From the NCBI GenBank assembly GCA_021817245.1, contig JAKAVQ010000014.1, forward strand, positions 1-60,250: DNA of 60,250 nucleotides, written 5' to 3'. The stretch comes from Thermoplasmata archaeon. Its GTDB lineage: Archaea; Thermoplasmatota; Thermoplasmata; Lutacidiplasmatales; UBA184. A model generated the notes under the pieces. It was not told the DNA's origin and did no database searches. It saw only the letters and a list, made by a program, of their open reading frames with translations. Every line of letters starts with the position of its first letter. The stretch's first letter is position 1. Of the stretch, positions 33,078-41,991 are shown one piece after another. Made by a program: the position numbers and the translations under genes.

Positions 33078-34208
33078 ATGGCGAAGAAGGGGAACGTCCG
33101 GGTGCTGCTGGGGACGAGAAAGGGAACGTACGTCGTGCAAGGGGACACCGCGCGCAAGAAGTGGAGGGTGGGCCCGGTGGCCCATCCCGGCAGCGAGGTC
33201 TACCATGTCGTGGCCGACCCGCGGACACCGGGGGAGCTCTACGCCGCCGTGAACAACGGGTTCTGGGGGCCGATGGTGCAGCGGTCCCGCAACTGGGGTC
33301 GGACGTGGCAGGAGGTGGCCACCCCGCTGACGCCGCGCAAGAAGGAGCGGACTCCGATGTTCAACGACGAGAACCCCACTGCGCCCGTCCTTCGCCCCTT
33401 GAACAACGTCTGGCACATCGAGCCCGGGCTCGCCGACCGGCCGGAGACCCTCTATCTGGGCGCCGACCCGCACCTGCTCTTCCGGACGCCGGATCGCGGG
33501 GCAAGCTGGGAGCCGATCGACGGGATCAACGACCACCCGGACAAGAAGAAGTGGGCCCCGGGTGCCGGTGGTTTCTGCCTCCACACGATCCTGATCGATC
33601 CCCGGGATACGGACCGGATGTACGTGGGCCTCTCGGCCGTAGGGACGTTCCGGACCGAGGACGGGGGGAAGACCTGGGCACCGAAGAACAAGGGCGTCAT
33701 GACCCCGTTCCTTCCCGACAAGTATCCCGAGACCGGCCAGTGCGTGCATCACGTGGCGATGGACTCCGCGAATCCCGACACGTTCTACCGCCAGGACCAC
33801 GGAGGCATGTACGTCTCCCACGATCGGATGGACCACTGGACCCGCATCGGGCGGCCGCTCGGCGACGACTTCGGGTTCTGCGTCGCCTCCCCGGTGACCG
33901 CACCGGGGCTTGCGTACTTTGTCCGGCTGGACGGCATGGCGCGGGTCACCGGCGACGGCCACTTCCAGGTCCACGAGTGGAACGACCGCAGCCGCAAGTG
34001 GCGCAAGTTGCTCGGCCCGAAGGACTTCCCCGGGCACTTCGGCGTTCAACGCGAGGGGATCGCCACGGACAACCTACGGCCCCACGGGATCTATGTCGGC
34101 ACCACGACCGGGCAACTGTTCGTGAGCGCGAACGGCGGGCAGAAGTGGAGCCAGGTACCGTATCAGTTCCCGGGCATCCACTCGGTCAGCATTGCGAATC
34201 CCGCGTAG
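33078..34208 (+). CDS. BNR/sialidase-like beta-propeller protein
   Basis: A 376-residue soluble propeller with Asp-box (BNR) motifs: RSRNWGRTWQEV, RTPDRGASWEPI, RTEDGGKTWAP, SHDRMDHWTRI and SANGGQKWSQV. There is no signal peptide, so it is probably cytosolic, unlike true secreted sialidases. A strong ribosome site (GGAGGAGCTGAGGAG) precedes the ATG. Asp boxes are structural and do not prove glycosidase activity; the Arg triad of sialidases is not evident. Its conserved pairing with a MoaD-like protein suggests a role linked to that protein. Confidence 0.75.
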   Translation: MAKKGNVRVLLGTRKGTYVVQGDTARKKWRVGPVAHPGSEVYHVVADPRTPGELYAAVNNGFWGPMVQRSRNWGRTWQEVATPLTPRKKERTPMFNDENPTAPVLRPLNNVWHIEPGLADRPETLYLGADPHLLFRTPDRGASWEPIDGINDHPDKKKWAPGAGGFCLHTILIDPRDTDRMYVGLSAVGTFRTEDGGKTWAPKNKGVMTPFLPDKYPETGQCVHHVAMDSANPDTFYRQDHGGMYVSHDRMDHWTRIGRPLGDDFGFCVASPVTAPGLAYFVRLDGMARVTGDGHFQVHEWNDRSRKWRKLLGPKDFPGHFGVQREGIATDNLRPHGIYVGTTTGQLFVSANGGQKWSQVPYQFPGIHSVSIANPA

Positions 34209-34304
34209 GAGCCCCGACCGGTCGACGAGGTAGGGCGCGGACCGCGACCCGATCGCGGGGAGGCTCGCGGGCACGGGCCCCATGGGCGGCGGCCGACGAA
34301 CTGC

Positions 34305-35837
34305 TCAGGGCCGAGGCGGTCGCGGGGGGCCGGGGGTCTCCGTACGATCCGCGATCGCCCCCGAACCGCCGACGGCTCGAGGCGCCGCGGGGACGCCCGA
34401 TCTCCGATGGGCGCCCCGGAGCGCAGAGAGCGCGGCGGCCACCGCAAGGACCGCGGCCGAGGCGTAGAGCGCCCCATCGAGGCCGGTCAGGAACTCGGAG
34501 CCGAGACCGCCGATCAACCGGGTGGTACCGAGCAGCGCCTCGTACGCCACGTACCGTGGCACCGTCGCCGAAGCGATCGAGATCGCGAGGACGAAGCTCA
34601 GCAGGGTGCCGGTGTTGGCGAGCATGCTGCGGAGCCCGGAAACCGCGCCGTACGCCCCGCGGGGAGCGTTCGCCATGATCGCCGCGTTGTTCGCGGGCCA
34701 GAACAGTCCTCCGCCGACCCCGGTGACGAGCGTGATGCCGACCACGTCGACGAGCGGCGAGTCAACGCGGAGGTTCGCGTAGAGGAGTACGCCGGCCAGC
34801 ATGCACAGCACCCCGACGGTCGCGGGGATCCGGGCCCCGATCCGGTCGGTGAGACGACCCATGAGGGGGGCGAGACCTCCCCCGACGACGTAGCCGGGCA
34901 CCAGCAGCACCGCGGCGTCGAGCGGTGACAGACCTCGAACCCCCTGGAGGTACATCGTGACGAGGAAGACCACCGAGAGGTATCCGAGGCCTTGGAGGAA
35001 CGAGCTCGCGAGCGAGAAGCTGAGGATCCGTTCCCGGAACACGGCGAGATCCAACAGGGGGGCCTTGGCACGGCGCTCCCAGACGAGGAACGGGACCAGC
35101 AGCACCGCCCCGACAAGGACGAGCGCCTCGTTGATCGGTCGGGCTCCGTACGAGGCGAAGTCGATCGCCCCGTAGGATATCGCTCCGAGCGCGGCGCCGA
35201 AGAGTCCGAACCCGGGGAGGTCGGGAGGAGAGCGGTGTCGTTCCGCATCCCGCACGTGGCGGACGCCGAACCAGACGGCGGCCAGGCCGATCGGGGCGTT
35301 GATGAAGAAGATGTAGCGCCAGCCGAGGAACGTCGTGATCGCCCCTCCGAGAACGATCCCGAGGATCGCGCCCAGGTTCCAGCCCAGCGAGGTGTAGCCG
35401 AAGGCCCAACCCCGACGCTCCGGCGGGAAGTGGTCGGAGATGATCGCGCCGCTGTTCGCCAGCATGACGGAGGCGCCGACGGCCTGGCCCCCCCGCGAGA
35501 CGATCAGGAACGTGTCGGTGGAGGCGAGGCCGCAGGCGACCGAGGCGATGGTGAAGACCGCGAAACCGACGATGTAGAGTCGGGCCCGACCAAAGATGTC
35601 CCCGATACGCCCGAATTGGGTCGTCAGGAGAGTGGTGACGAGCAGATAGACCAAGATGACCCAGATGATGGTGCTGAGCGGCGAGCGGAGCTCGGTGCCC
35701 ATCGTCGGGAGCGCCAGGACGACGATCGTCGTGTCGATCGCCGCCATCAGTGTGCCGAGCACGATCACGAAGAGGACGGCTGTCGGCGATCCTCCGGCGC
35801 CGCCCGGAGCGCCGGCGCGCGGATGCGAAGCGCCCAT
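34305..35837 (-). CDS. DHA2-type MFS multidrug exporter (EmrB/QacA family)
   Basis: A 510-residue protein with about 14 hydrophobic segments. The DHA2 signature GTLMAAIDTTIVVLALP lies in helix 1, motif A-like GRIGDIFGRARLY between helices 2 and 3, and motif C-like LGWNLGAILGIVLGG in helix 5. It would export drugs or small organic compounds by proton antiport. The ATG at 35,837 is used because upstream codons add an unstructured Arg/Pro stretch. It stands alone. Confidence 0.85.
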   Translation of the reverse strand: MGASHPRAGAPGGAGGSPTAVLFVIVLGTLMAAIDTTIVVLALPTMGTELRSPLSTIIWVILVYLLVTTLLTTQFGRIGDIFGRARLYIVGFAVFTIASVACGLASTDTFLIVSRGGQAVGASVMLANSGAIISDHFPPERRGWAFGYTSLGWNLGAILGIVLGGAITTFLGWRYIFFINAPIGLAAVWFGVRHVRDAERHRSPPDLPGFGLFGAALGAISYGAIDFASYGARPINEALVLVGAVLLVPFLVWERRAKAPLLDLAVFRERILSFSLASSFLQGLGYLSVVFLVTMYLQGVRGLSPLDAAVLLVPGYVVGGGLAPLMGRLTDRIGARIPATVGVLCMLAGVLLYANLRVDSPLVDVVGITLVTGVGGGLFWPANNAAIMANAPRGAYGAVSGLRSMLANTGTLLSFVLAISIASATVPRYVAYEALLGTTRLIGGLGSEFLTGLDGALYASAAVLAVAAALSALRGAHRRSGVPAAPRAVGGSGAIADRTETPGPPRPPRP

Positions 35838-35987
35838 CGATCGGGCCCGGCACGCCCTTGGTCGGGTTGAGGGTTCCGGCACCCCGCTCGGAAACCTAGG
35901 CTCGGGTCGTGCGCGGACCGAACCGGGTGCCACCGGTACGGGTCTTCCCCTCCGCCTCCGTCACCGGAGCGTCTCTCCGACGCGCTC

Positions 35988-37055
35988 TCAGGGAGGAGGG
36001 ATACCGGGATCCTGGTCGGCGCTCAGGCACTGATGCCGTCGAAGGATGGCGAGGGTCGCGCGGAGGGGCAATGCCTCGACCGTGCGACCTCGACCGGTCA
36101 CGGTGCGTGCACGGAACAGCGAGTTGTAGACGGCTTCTTCCGTCGCCTCGATCGCCGCCCCGAATAGCGGATCCATCGCCCTGTTCGGGACCGGCCGCCC
36201 GCCCTCTGCGGTCGAGAACGCGATGGCGTAGTCCCCGCTCGCGTTCGATCCGTCGGCCCCGGTCCGCGCGATCCCCAGCATCGACCGACGGGCCAGTCGA
36301 CGAAGGTTGCGGGCATCGAGCGGTGCATCGGTCGCCAGCACGACCACCACCGAGCCCCCGGGCGCTCCGCCGGTTCGAGGATGCCGGTGGGAGAGCTCGA
36401 GTCCTACCGGGGCACCCGCGATGGTCAGCCGTCCCCCGTAGTTGGTCTGTACCAGGACCCCCAGCGAGCACCCTCCCGACGCAGAGGGAAGCCACCGCGA
36501 GGAAGTGCCGATCCCTCCCTTGAACCCGAAGGCGACCGTCCCGGTGCCGGCCCCGACCGACCCCTCCTCGGGCGCGGAGAGCCGCGCACCGTCGATCGCC
36601 GAATACACGGCCTCGCGATCGACCGGGCGTGTCCGGGCGTCGTTGAGGAGGCGGTCGTTGGTCTCCGCGACCAGCGGGTTCACGGACTCGATCGCCTCGT
36701 TGCCGGGCTGGCCGAGCACATGGTCGATCAGGGCGTCGGCCACGCGAGCGACGTTGAGGGTGGAGGTGAGGAGGATCGGGGTCTCGATCTCTCCAAGCTC
36801 TTCCACCTGGCTTCCGCCGACCAGCTTGCCGAAGGCGTTGAACACGTGCACGGCACCGGGGACGGGACGGCCCGGACGGATCCCCTCCTTCGGCACGATG
36901 GCCGTCACCCCGGTTCGGACGGACTCTCCCTTCCACACCGTGGTGTGGCCCACGGCGACCCCGGGCACGTCGGTGATCGCGTTCGTGGGCCCGGGGTCCA
37001 ACGCGCCGAGGTGCAGTCCGTAGTCGCGCGCCCGGAGTCGCTCCTCTCCCTCCAT
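35988..37055 (-). CDS. P1/DmpA family peptidase (S58 aminopeptidase/amidase)
   Basis: A 355-residue Ntn-hydrolase-like enzyme. It shows ITDVPGVAVGHTTVW at the N-terminus, the GSVGAGTGTVAFGFKGG loop, and the autocleavage site Gly-Ser in PGGSVVVVLATDAPLDARN, where Ser becomes the N-terminal nucleophile of the small subunit. Family members are D-stereospecific aminopeptidases, beta-peptidases or amidases; the substrate is unknown. All key residues look intact. Confidence 0.85.
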   Translation of the reverse strand: MEGEERLRARDYGLHLGALDPGPTNAITDVPGVAVGHTTVWKGESVRTGVTAIVPKEGIRPGRPVPGAVHVFNAFGKLVGGSQVEELGEIETPILLTSTLNVARVADALIDHVLGQPGNEAIESVNPLVAETNDRLLNDARTRPVDREAVYSAIDGARLSAPEEGSVGAGTGTVAFGFKGGIGTSSRWLPSASGGCSLGVLVQTNYGGRLTIAGAPVGLELSHRHPRTGGAPGGSVVVVLATDAPLDARNLRRLARRSMLGIARTGADGSNASGDYAIAFSTAEGGRPVPNRAMDPLFGAAIEATEEAVYNSLFRARTVTGRGRTVEALPLRATLAILRRHQCLSADQDPGIPPP

Positions 37056-37484
37056 CGTTCCCCCGGCCCTCGACCCCTTCCGCCGCTTCAGCTTGCGGGT
37101 CCCCCTCGATTCGAAAGCGCGGGAGCCCGAGGTTCCGGCACGATCGCGGGACCGCTCGGCCTTCTCCCCACGGCGCCCAGGGACGAAAGCTCCTCGAAGG
37201 TCTCCTCGAGCCGATCTCGCCGTCCCCCCGCCCGGTGGGTGAGGACCCCCCTCGTTCGGACCGGGATGGCCCGGGCGGATCCCTCGCCCTACGGTGGGCA
37301 GAGCTTCCGAGCGTTCGTCGGGGAAGCCAAACATGGCCTTCGGCCCTCCGAAACGCCCGATTCCGCGATCGGGGGGTGGGCCGTGGTCCCTGCGAACCGT
37401 ACCCCGCTCGGGAGGGGCAGCGGCCCCCCCCGCCGTCACAGGTCCGAATGCTTATCGACTCCCGGGCCCCGTGAGCCGTCCGCG
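37056..37484. promoter_or_regulatory. Non-coding region between divergent peptidase and threonine synthase genes
   Basis: About 430 nt of GC-rich sequence with no supported gene. GCTTATCG at 37,450-37,457 is a TATA-like box 28-35 nt before the threonine synthase ATG, which predicts a near-leaderless message. No tRNA cloverleaf was found despite a GATTCGAAA string near 37,109. Confidence 0.4.
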
Positions 37485-38681
37485 ATGGTCGAGACCGGTT
37501 CGCTCCTACGGTCCCTCGCATGTCTCGCGTGCGGTGCGGAAGCGCCGGTGGACCGTCCCGTCGGGACCTGCATCCGCTGCGGGCACACCCTCCTCGCACA
37601 GTACGACCTCGGCCGGCTCGACGTGGCGCGATGGCGGGACGACCTGGCCCGGCGCCCGCCGGATCTCTGGCGCTTCCGGGAATTGCTCCCGGTCGCGCGC
37701 ACCGGTTCCATCGTCTCGCTCGGCGAAGGGTGCAGCCCATTGCTTCCGCTCGGCCCGGTACCGGAGACCCCGGACCTCGAGGTCCTGCTCAAGGACGACG
37801 GAGGGCTCCCCACGGGCTCGTTCAAGGCCCGAGGCATGGCCGTGGCGGTCTCGCGCGCGAAGGAGCTCGGGCTCTCCCAGCTGTTCGTGCCGAGCGCCGG
37901 CAACGCGGGGGTCGCGTTGGCCGCCTACGGGGCTCGAGCCCATCTCCAGGTCCGGGTCTACCTGCCCGAGCGCACTCCCGCGGCCCAGCGCAACGCCTGC
38001 GCGCTCTACGGGGCGGCCGTGCGCGCGATTCCGGGAACGATCCGCGAAGCCGGCGAGGCCGCCCGTAGGGAGGAAGAGGGACGAGGATCGTTCGACGTCT
38101 CCACGCTGAGGGAGCCGTACCGTGTCGAGGGAAAGAAGACAATGGGACTCGAGATCTTCGAGCAGAGCTCGCACGACGGCGGCCTTCCCGATGCGATCGT
38201 GTACCCCGCCGGCGGCGGCACCGGCCTTGTCGGGATGGCGAAGGCGTTCCACGAGCTTACCGAGCTCGGTCTCCTCCACTCGACCCCCCGTCTCTACGCC
38301 GTGCAGCCCGAGGGATGCGCTCCGCTGGTCCGGGCGCTCGAGTCCGGCGCCGCGAGGGTGACACCCCCGACCGCGCCCCACACGCTCGCACCCGGCCTCC
38401 TCGTACCCGCGCCGTTCGCCTCCGAGCGCGTGCTCGATGCGGTCCGATCGACGCGAGGGGGCGGGGTGACCGTGTCCGACCGAGAGATCCTTCTCGCGAT
38501 GCGCGCGCTCGCCGTCCGCCACGGAGTTTCGGTGTCTCCGGAGGGCGCCGCCCCCTACGCCGCGCTCGGCCGGCTGCGGGAACGAGGCCTCCTCCGGGCG
38601 GGCGAGCGGGTCCTGCTCTACAACACGGGGACCGGTCTTGCGTTCTCGTTGGACGAACTCGAACGGAGCGCGCCGGACTAG
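37485..38681 (+). CDS. thrC: Threonine synthase
   Basis: A 398-residue PLP enzyme converting O-phosphohomoserine to threonine. An N-terminal zinc ribbon (Cys13, Cys16, Cys29, Cys32) is typical of archaeal ThrC. The PLP lysine is Lys114 in PTGSFKARGM. The phosphate-binding loop is AGGGTGLVGMAK, and NTGTG lies near the C-terminus. Other fold-type II enzymes (cysteate or 2,3-diaminopropionate synthases) are less likely given the zinc ribbon and EGCSPL. Its stop overlaps the convergent HNH gene by 4 nt. Confidence 0.85.
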   Translation: MVETGSLLRSLACLACGAEAPVDRPVGTCIRCGHTLLAQYDLGRLDVARWRDDLARRPPDLWRFRELLPVARTGSIVSLGEGCSPLLPLGPVPETPDLEVLLKDDGGLPTGSFKARGMAVAVSRAKELGLSQLFVPSAGNAGVALAAYGARAHLQVRVYLPERTPAAQRNACALYGAAVRAIPGTIREAGEAARREEEGRGSFDVSTLREPYRVEGKKTMGLEIFEQSSHDGGLPDAIVYPAGGGTGLVGMAKAFHELTELGLLHSTPRLYAVQPEGCAPLVRALESGAARVTPPTAPHTLAPGLLVPAPFASERVLDAVRSTRGGGVTVSDREILLAMRALAVRHGVSVSPEGAAPYAALGRLRERGLLRAGERVLLYNTGTGLAFSLDELERSAPD

Positions 38682-39046
38682 GCCCGCGCGGACGCGTTCG
38701 GGGACGCCTCCCGAGGGCGCGACGCACGCGATGGACGTTGGCTGCGAAGGAACCCTTGGGTCTTGGCGCGGTGGCACGATCGGCAGACCGTTTGCAGGTT
38801 CGAGTACTCGAGCGCGGCACCGCCGAGGGCGATCTCGAGGATGTGATCGACCTCGAGCTCTCGCGCCCGGTGGCGTGTCCCGCAGAGTCGGCAGGTGTAC
38901 CGGTCCCGGAGCATTACGTAGGAGCGGGCGGAATCCCAGAAGTAGTGACCGTGGAACCTCCAGCGGCACGTCCGCGAGCAGTACGGGCTCCGATGGCTTT
39001 GGAGGGCGCCACCGCATTCGACGCAGGTGCCGGCCCGGCGGGCCAT
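38678..39046 (-). CDS. HNH endonuclease with N-terminal zinc finger
   Basis: A 122-residue protein. An N-terminal zinc finger (CVECGG, then YCSRTCRWRFHGHYFWD) precedes an HNH core, CRLCGTRHRARELEVDHILEIALGG followed by YSNLQTVCRSCHRAKT, in which VDHI carries the catalytic His. The start is uncertain: ATG at 39,046 gives this compact protein, while ATG at 39,154 adds 36 low-complexity residues. It is a stand-alone gene with no methyltransferase nearby. It could be a chromosomal repair-type or selfish nuclease. Confidence 0.75.
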   Translation of the reverse strand: MARRAGTCVECGGALQSHRSPYCSRTCRWRFHGHYFWDSARSYVMLRDRYTCRLCGTRHRARELEVDHILEIALGGAALEYSNLQTVCRSCHRAKTQGFLRSQRPSRASRPREASPNASARA

Positions 39047-39227
39047 CGAACGCCGGCGGGCGCCGTCCGAGAACCACGCCGCGGAAAGCGCGAGGATACG
39101 CCCGTTCGGCCCGAGACGGACCGAGGGGGCGGCGTCCTCCCCTCGCGAGCTCATCGGCCGACCCGGGGTCGGACGGGTTCTTGAGGGTTCGGCTCCACGG
39201 GTGGTAAGTAGCGGAGAGCCTCCTCGG

Positions 39228-40553
39228 GTGTGGGAGGGGCTCCGGACGAACGTTCTCGCAGCGGCCCTGTTGGCCGGGATCGTGGCCGCCGTGATCGTCC
39301 GTCAGGTGACGGGGCGAGGTCCCGGCGTCTGGGCGATCTTCTTGGCGGGCGCCTTCCTGATGGTCGCCTCCGGCGTGCTCACGACCGGCGGAGCGGAGGC
39401 CGCGCTGGCGAGTTCGGCCCCGGTGATCCTGTTCCTCTTCTCGCTGTTCCTGTTCGCGGGAGCCCTCGATCAGGCCGGGGCCCTCGATCATCTGGCCCGT
39501 TGGATCGTGGGCCGGGCCCGCCGCCCGGAGGACCTGCCGGCGGTACTGTTCGTCGGGTTCGGCCTGGCGTCCGCGTTCCTCGTCAACGATGCGCTGGTCC
39601 TGGTCGGAGTCCCGCTGCTCCTCCGGCTTTCCGCCCGGCTGCGGACCGACCCGAAACCGCTCCTCCTCACGCTCGCCTTCTCCGTCACGGTGGGGAGCGT
39701 GCTCACCCCGTTCGGAAACCCCCAGAACCTGCTGATCTCTCTCGCGAGCGGCCTGCGCGACCCCGTGTCGGTCTTCCTCCGGTACCTGTTGCTCCCGACC
39801 GCCGTCAACCTCGCGTTCGGGGCGTGGTACCTGCGACGGGCGTTCGCGCGCGAGACACGGGCCGGGGCGAGCGAGTTCGAGATCGTGCGGAAGGACGCAC
39901 CGCCGTTCCTTCCGAGCTCGGGCTGGCGGCGGCGACTCGTTCGCTGGCCGGTCCTTTGGGCGTTTCCGGGAACGATGATCGTTCTCCTTACGATCGACGT
40001 CACCGCGGCGGTGGTTTCCGGCCCAACGGTCCCGATCTGGGAGATCGGCGGTGCTGGGGCGATGGTCCTCCTGCTCGCCTCTCCCGGGCGGATCCGGATC
40101 GTCCAGCGGGTCGACTGGACCGTGCTCCTCCTGTTCGCGGGTCTCTTCGTGGTCGTGGGGGGCGCGGTGACCGGAGGGGTGGTCCAGGCGGTGGAGGGCG
40201 TCCTGCCGCTGGGTCCCCCCGGGCCGAGCGGACCGACCTACGGAGCCGTGCTCCTCGGCGCGGTGCTCGGCCCCCAGGTGTTGAGCAATGTTCCATGGGT
40301 CGCGCTCCAGATCCCGCTCCTCACCGGCCTCGGATACGGTGGTTCGACTCCCGTGCTCTGGATCGCCCTGGCGGCCGGGAGCACGCTCGCCGGCAACGTC
40401 ACGCTGCTCGGCGCGGCGAGCAACCTGATCGTCGCGGAGATGTCCGAAAAGGCCGGCATCCCCTTCCGCCTCGGTACGTTCGTCCGCTACGGACTGCCGC
40501 TGGCGGCGCTCTCGATCACCGTCGTCGCCCTGAGCCTCTACGTCGGCCTCTAG
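39228..40553 (+). CDS. ArsB/NhaD/SLC13-type ion transporter
   Basis: A 441-residue protein with eleven or twelve hydrophobic helices. Two half-repeats carry the re-entrant loop signatures of the ion-transporter superfamily: SAFLVNDALVLVGVPL with TPFGNPQNLL in the first half, and SNVPWVALQIPLL with LLGAASNLIVAE in the second. Substrates in this superfamily include arsenite, sodium/proton, citrate and dicarboxylates; none can be chosen here. The GTG at 39,228 is proposed, with GTG at 39,201 as an alternative. Confidence 0.8.
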   Translation: MWEGLRTNVLAAALLAGIVAAVIVRQVTGRGPGVWAIFLAGAFLMVASGVLTTGGAEAALASSAPVILFLFSLFLFAGALDQAGALDHLARWIVGRARRPEDLPAVLFVGFGLASAFLVNDALVLVGVPLLLRLSARLRTDPKPLLLTLAFSVTVGSVLTPFGNPQNLLISLASGLRDPVSVFLRYLLLPTAVNLAFGAWYLRRAFARETRAGASEFEIVRKDAPPFLPSSGWRRRLVRWPVLWAFPGTMIVLLTIDVTAAVVSGPTVPIWEIGGAGAMVLLLASPGRIRIVQRVDWTVLLLFAGLFVVVGGAVTGGVVQAVEGVLPLGPPGPSGPTYGAVLLGAVLGPQVLSNVPWVALQIPLLTGLGYGGSTPVLWIALAAGSTLAGNVTLLGAASNLIVAEMSEKAGIPFRLGTFVRYGLPLAALSITVVALSLYVGL

Positions 40554-40607
40554 GTCCCCGACGGTCGGGGCGAACCCCCATGAACCGGTGGGACGTCGGG
40601 GGAGCCG

Positions 40608-41594
40608 ATGTTCCCGCTCGCGGAGTGGATCGAGACGCATGCCGGCGACCGACACGACCTTGCGAGGAGCGGCATGTTCGGGGCGATCCCCGAGCTGCGG
40701 CCGGGACCGGCCGACCTCCGCCGCGCCGACGCCTGGGAGCTGCGCCGGGCCCTCGCCGAGGATCTGGGCGTCGAGGCCCGGCGGCTCTTCCTGACCCACG
40801 GGGCGACCGAGGCGAACGCGGCCGTGCTCCAGTACCTCGCCCGTCGGCACCGGGGCACACGGGCCGTCGCCCGAGCCCGTTTCCCCGAGTACGGCCCGCT
40901 CACGGACACGGCCCGCTGGACCGGGTTCCGCCTGACCCAGTCCGTGGGGCCCGCGGCGGTGGCGGTGATCTCGCTCCCCCGCAACCCGGAGGGGGAGCTC
41001 TGGGACCGGGAGCGCCTTCTCGCCTGGAGCGCGGGCGCGCGCGCGCTGCTCGTCGACGAGACGTTCCGGGAGTTCGCCGGGACACCGTCCCAGGTCGATC
41101 TGGAGCGACCCGGGGTCTGGGTGACGGGCTCGTTCACGAAGTTCTACGCGGCCGATGAGCTGCGGATCGGCTTCGTCGTGGCGCCCGAGCGCGAGGCATC
41201 CCGCTACGAAGTGTACCACGACCTCGTCTTCGACCAGGTACCGCGCTACTCTTGCGCCGGGGCGCTCCGACTGCTCGAGCGGCGAGCGGAGGTGCGTCGC
41301 GCGGTGGAGAGCGTCCTCAGCGCGAACCGGACGGCATGGAGCGCGGCCTTCCCCGAAAGACCGGTGCCGGTCGCGCCCGTGTCGTTCGACCGAACGGACC
41401 GGTCCGGAGGAGACGCGCTGGCCGAGCGGTGCCTCTCCGCTTCGGTGCTGGTCTGCCCGGGACGGTTCTTCGGGGACCCGGCCGGAGTGCGGCTCTGCCT
41501 CACCCGACGATCCTTCCCTCAGGATCTGGCGGCCTACCTGCGCGTGCGGGACGCCCCCGGGCCGATCACTCGGAGGCGGGCCGCCGGGGCGTAG
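40608..41594 (+). CDS. Class I/II PLP aminotransferase (HisC-like)
   Basis: A 328-residue fold-type I enzyme, short for the family. It has THGATEANA (cofactor phosphate region), VISLPRNPEGEL (the usual NPxNPTG segment altered), VDETFREF (Asp to the pyridine nitrogen) and GSFTKFYAADELRIGFV (PLP Lys). It transfers an amino group between an amino acid and a keto acid. The substrate is unknown; histidinol-phosphate or aspartate aminotransferase-like roles are possible. It follows the transporter by 54 nt. Confidence 0.75.
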   Translation: MFPLAEWIETHAGDRHDLARSGMFGAIPELRPGPADLRRADAWELRRALAEDLGVEARRLFLTHGATEANAAVLQYLARRHRGTRAVARARFPEYGPLTDTARWTGFRLTQSVGPAAVAVISLPRNPEGELWDRERLLAWSAGARALLVDETFREFAGTPSQVDLERPGVWVTGSFTKFYAADELRIGFVVAPEREASRYEVYHDLVFDQVPRYSCAGALRLLERRAEVRRAVESVLSANRTAWSAAFPERPVPVAPVSFDRTDRSGGDALAERCLSASVLVCPGRFFGDPAGVRLCLTRRSFPQDLAAYLRVRDAPGPITRRRAAGA

Positions 41595-41871
41595 ACCAGC
41601 CGACCGGCTCGACCGCTCCGCGGGGCGAGCGGCCCAGGGAGAGCCGAGCGAGGGTGACCTTCGGCACCGGAGGGACCCGAGATTCGGCCGCGCGACCCTC
41701 CCGCTCGCGCAGGAACGTTTCGGCGAAGCGCAGCGCCCGTGCGGGACTGGACTCGTGGACGAGCAGGAACCCCCGCGCGAGCTCGGTGAGCACCGCGCGC
41801 GCCGGGACGATCTCGCGGATCTCCTCCGCTTCCTCGTCGTACGGCTCCCCGCTCGGCCCGCCGGACCCCAT
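41566..41871 (-). CDS. Small helical protein of unknown function
   Basis: A 101-residue frame on the minus strand, convergent with the aminotransferase (29-nt overlap). The central part (EEIREIVPARAVLTELARGFLL, then RALRFAETFLRERE) looks like a genuine helical protein rather than antisense noise. The C-terminus overlapping the aminotransferase is Pro/Arg-rich. No family was recognised. It may be real because no other gene occupies 41,595-41,871. Confidence 0.4.
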   Translation of the reverse strand: MGSGGPSGEPYDEEAEEIREIVPARAVLTELARGFLLVHESSPARALRFAETFLREREGRAAESRVPPVPKVTLARLSLGRSPRGAVEPVGWSTPRRPASE

Positions 41872-41991
41872 GGTCGGCGGACGACCCGGGACGGCGCCAT
41901 AAAGCACTTCGTTCCACAGGAGAGGCTCCGTTCGTCCGGCCCCACCGAGAAGGTTTTACCCCCTGCGCCACCTTGGGCCGGCGGTGTGCGT

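Noticed and set aside
37100-37120. A GATTCGAAA string suggesting a tRNA T-loop
   Set aside because: No acceptor, D or anticodon arms could be built around it. No tRNA gene was found anywhere in the window, including next to the integrase.
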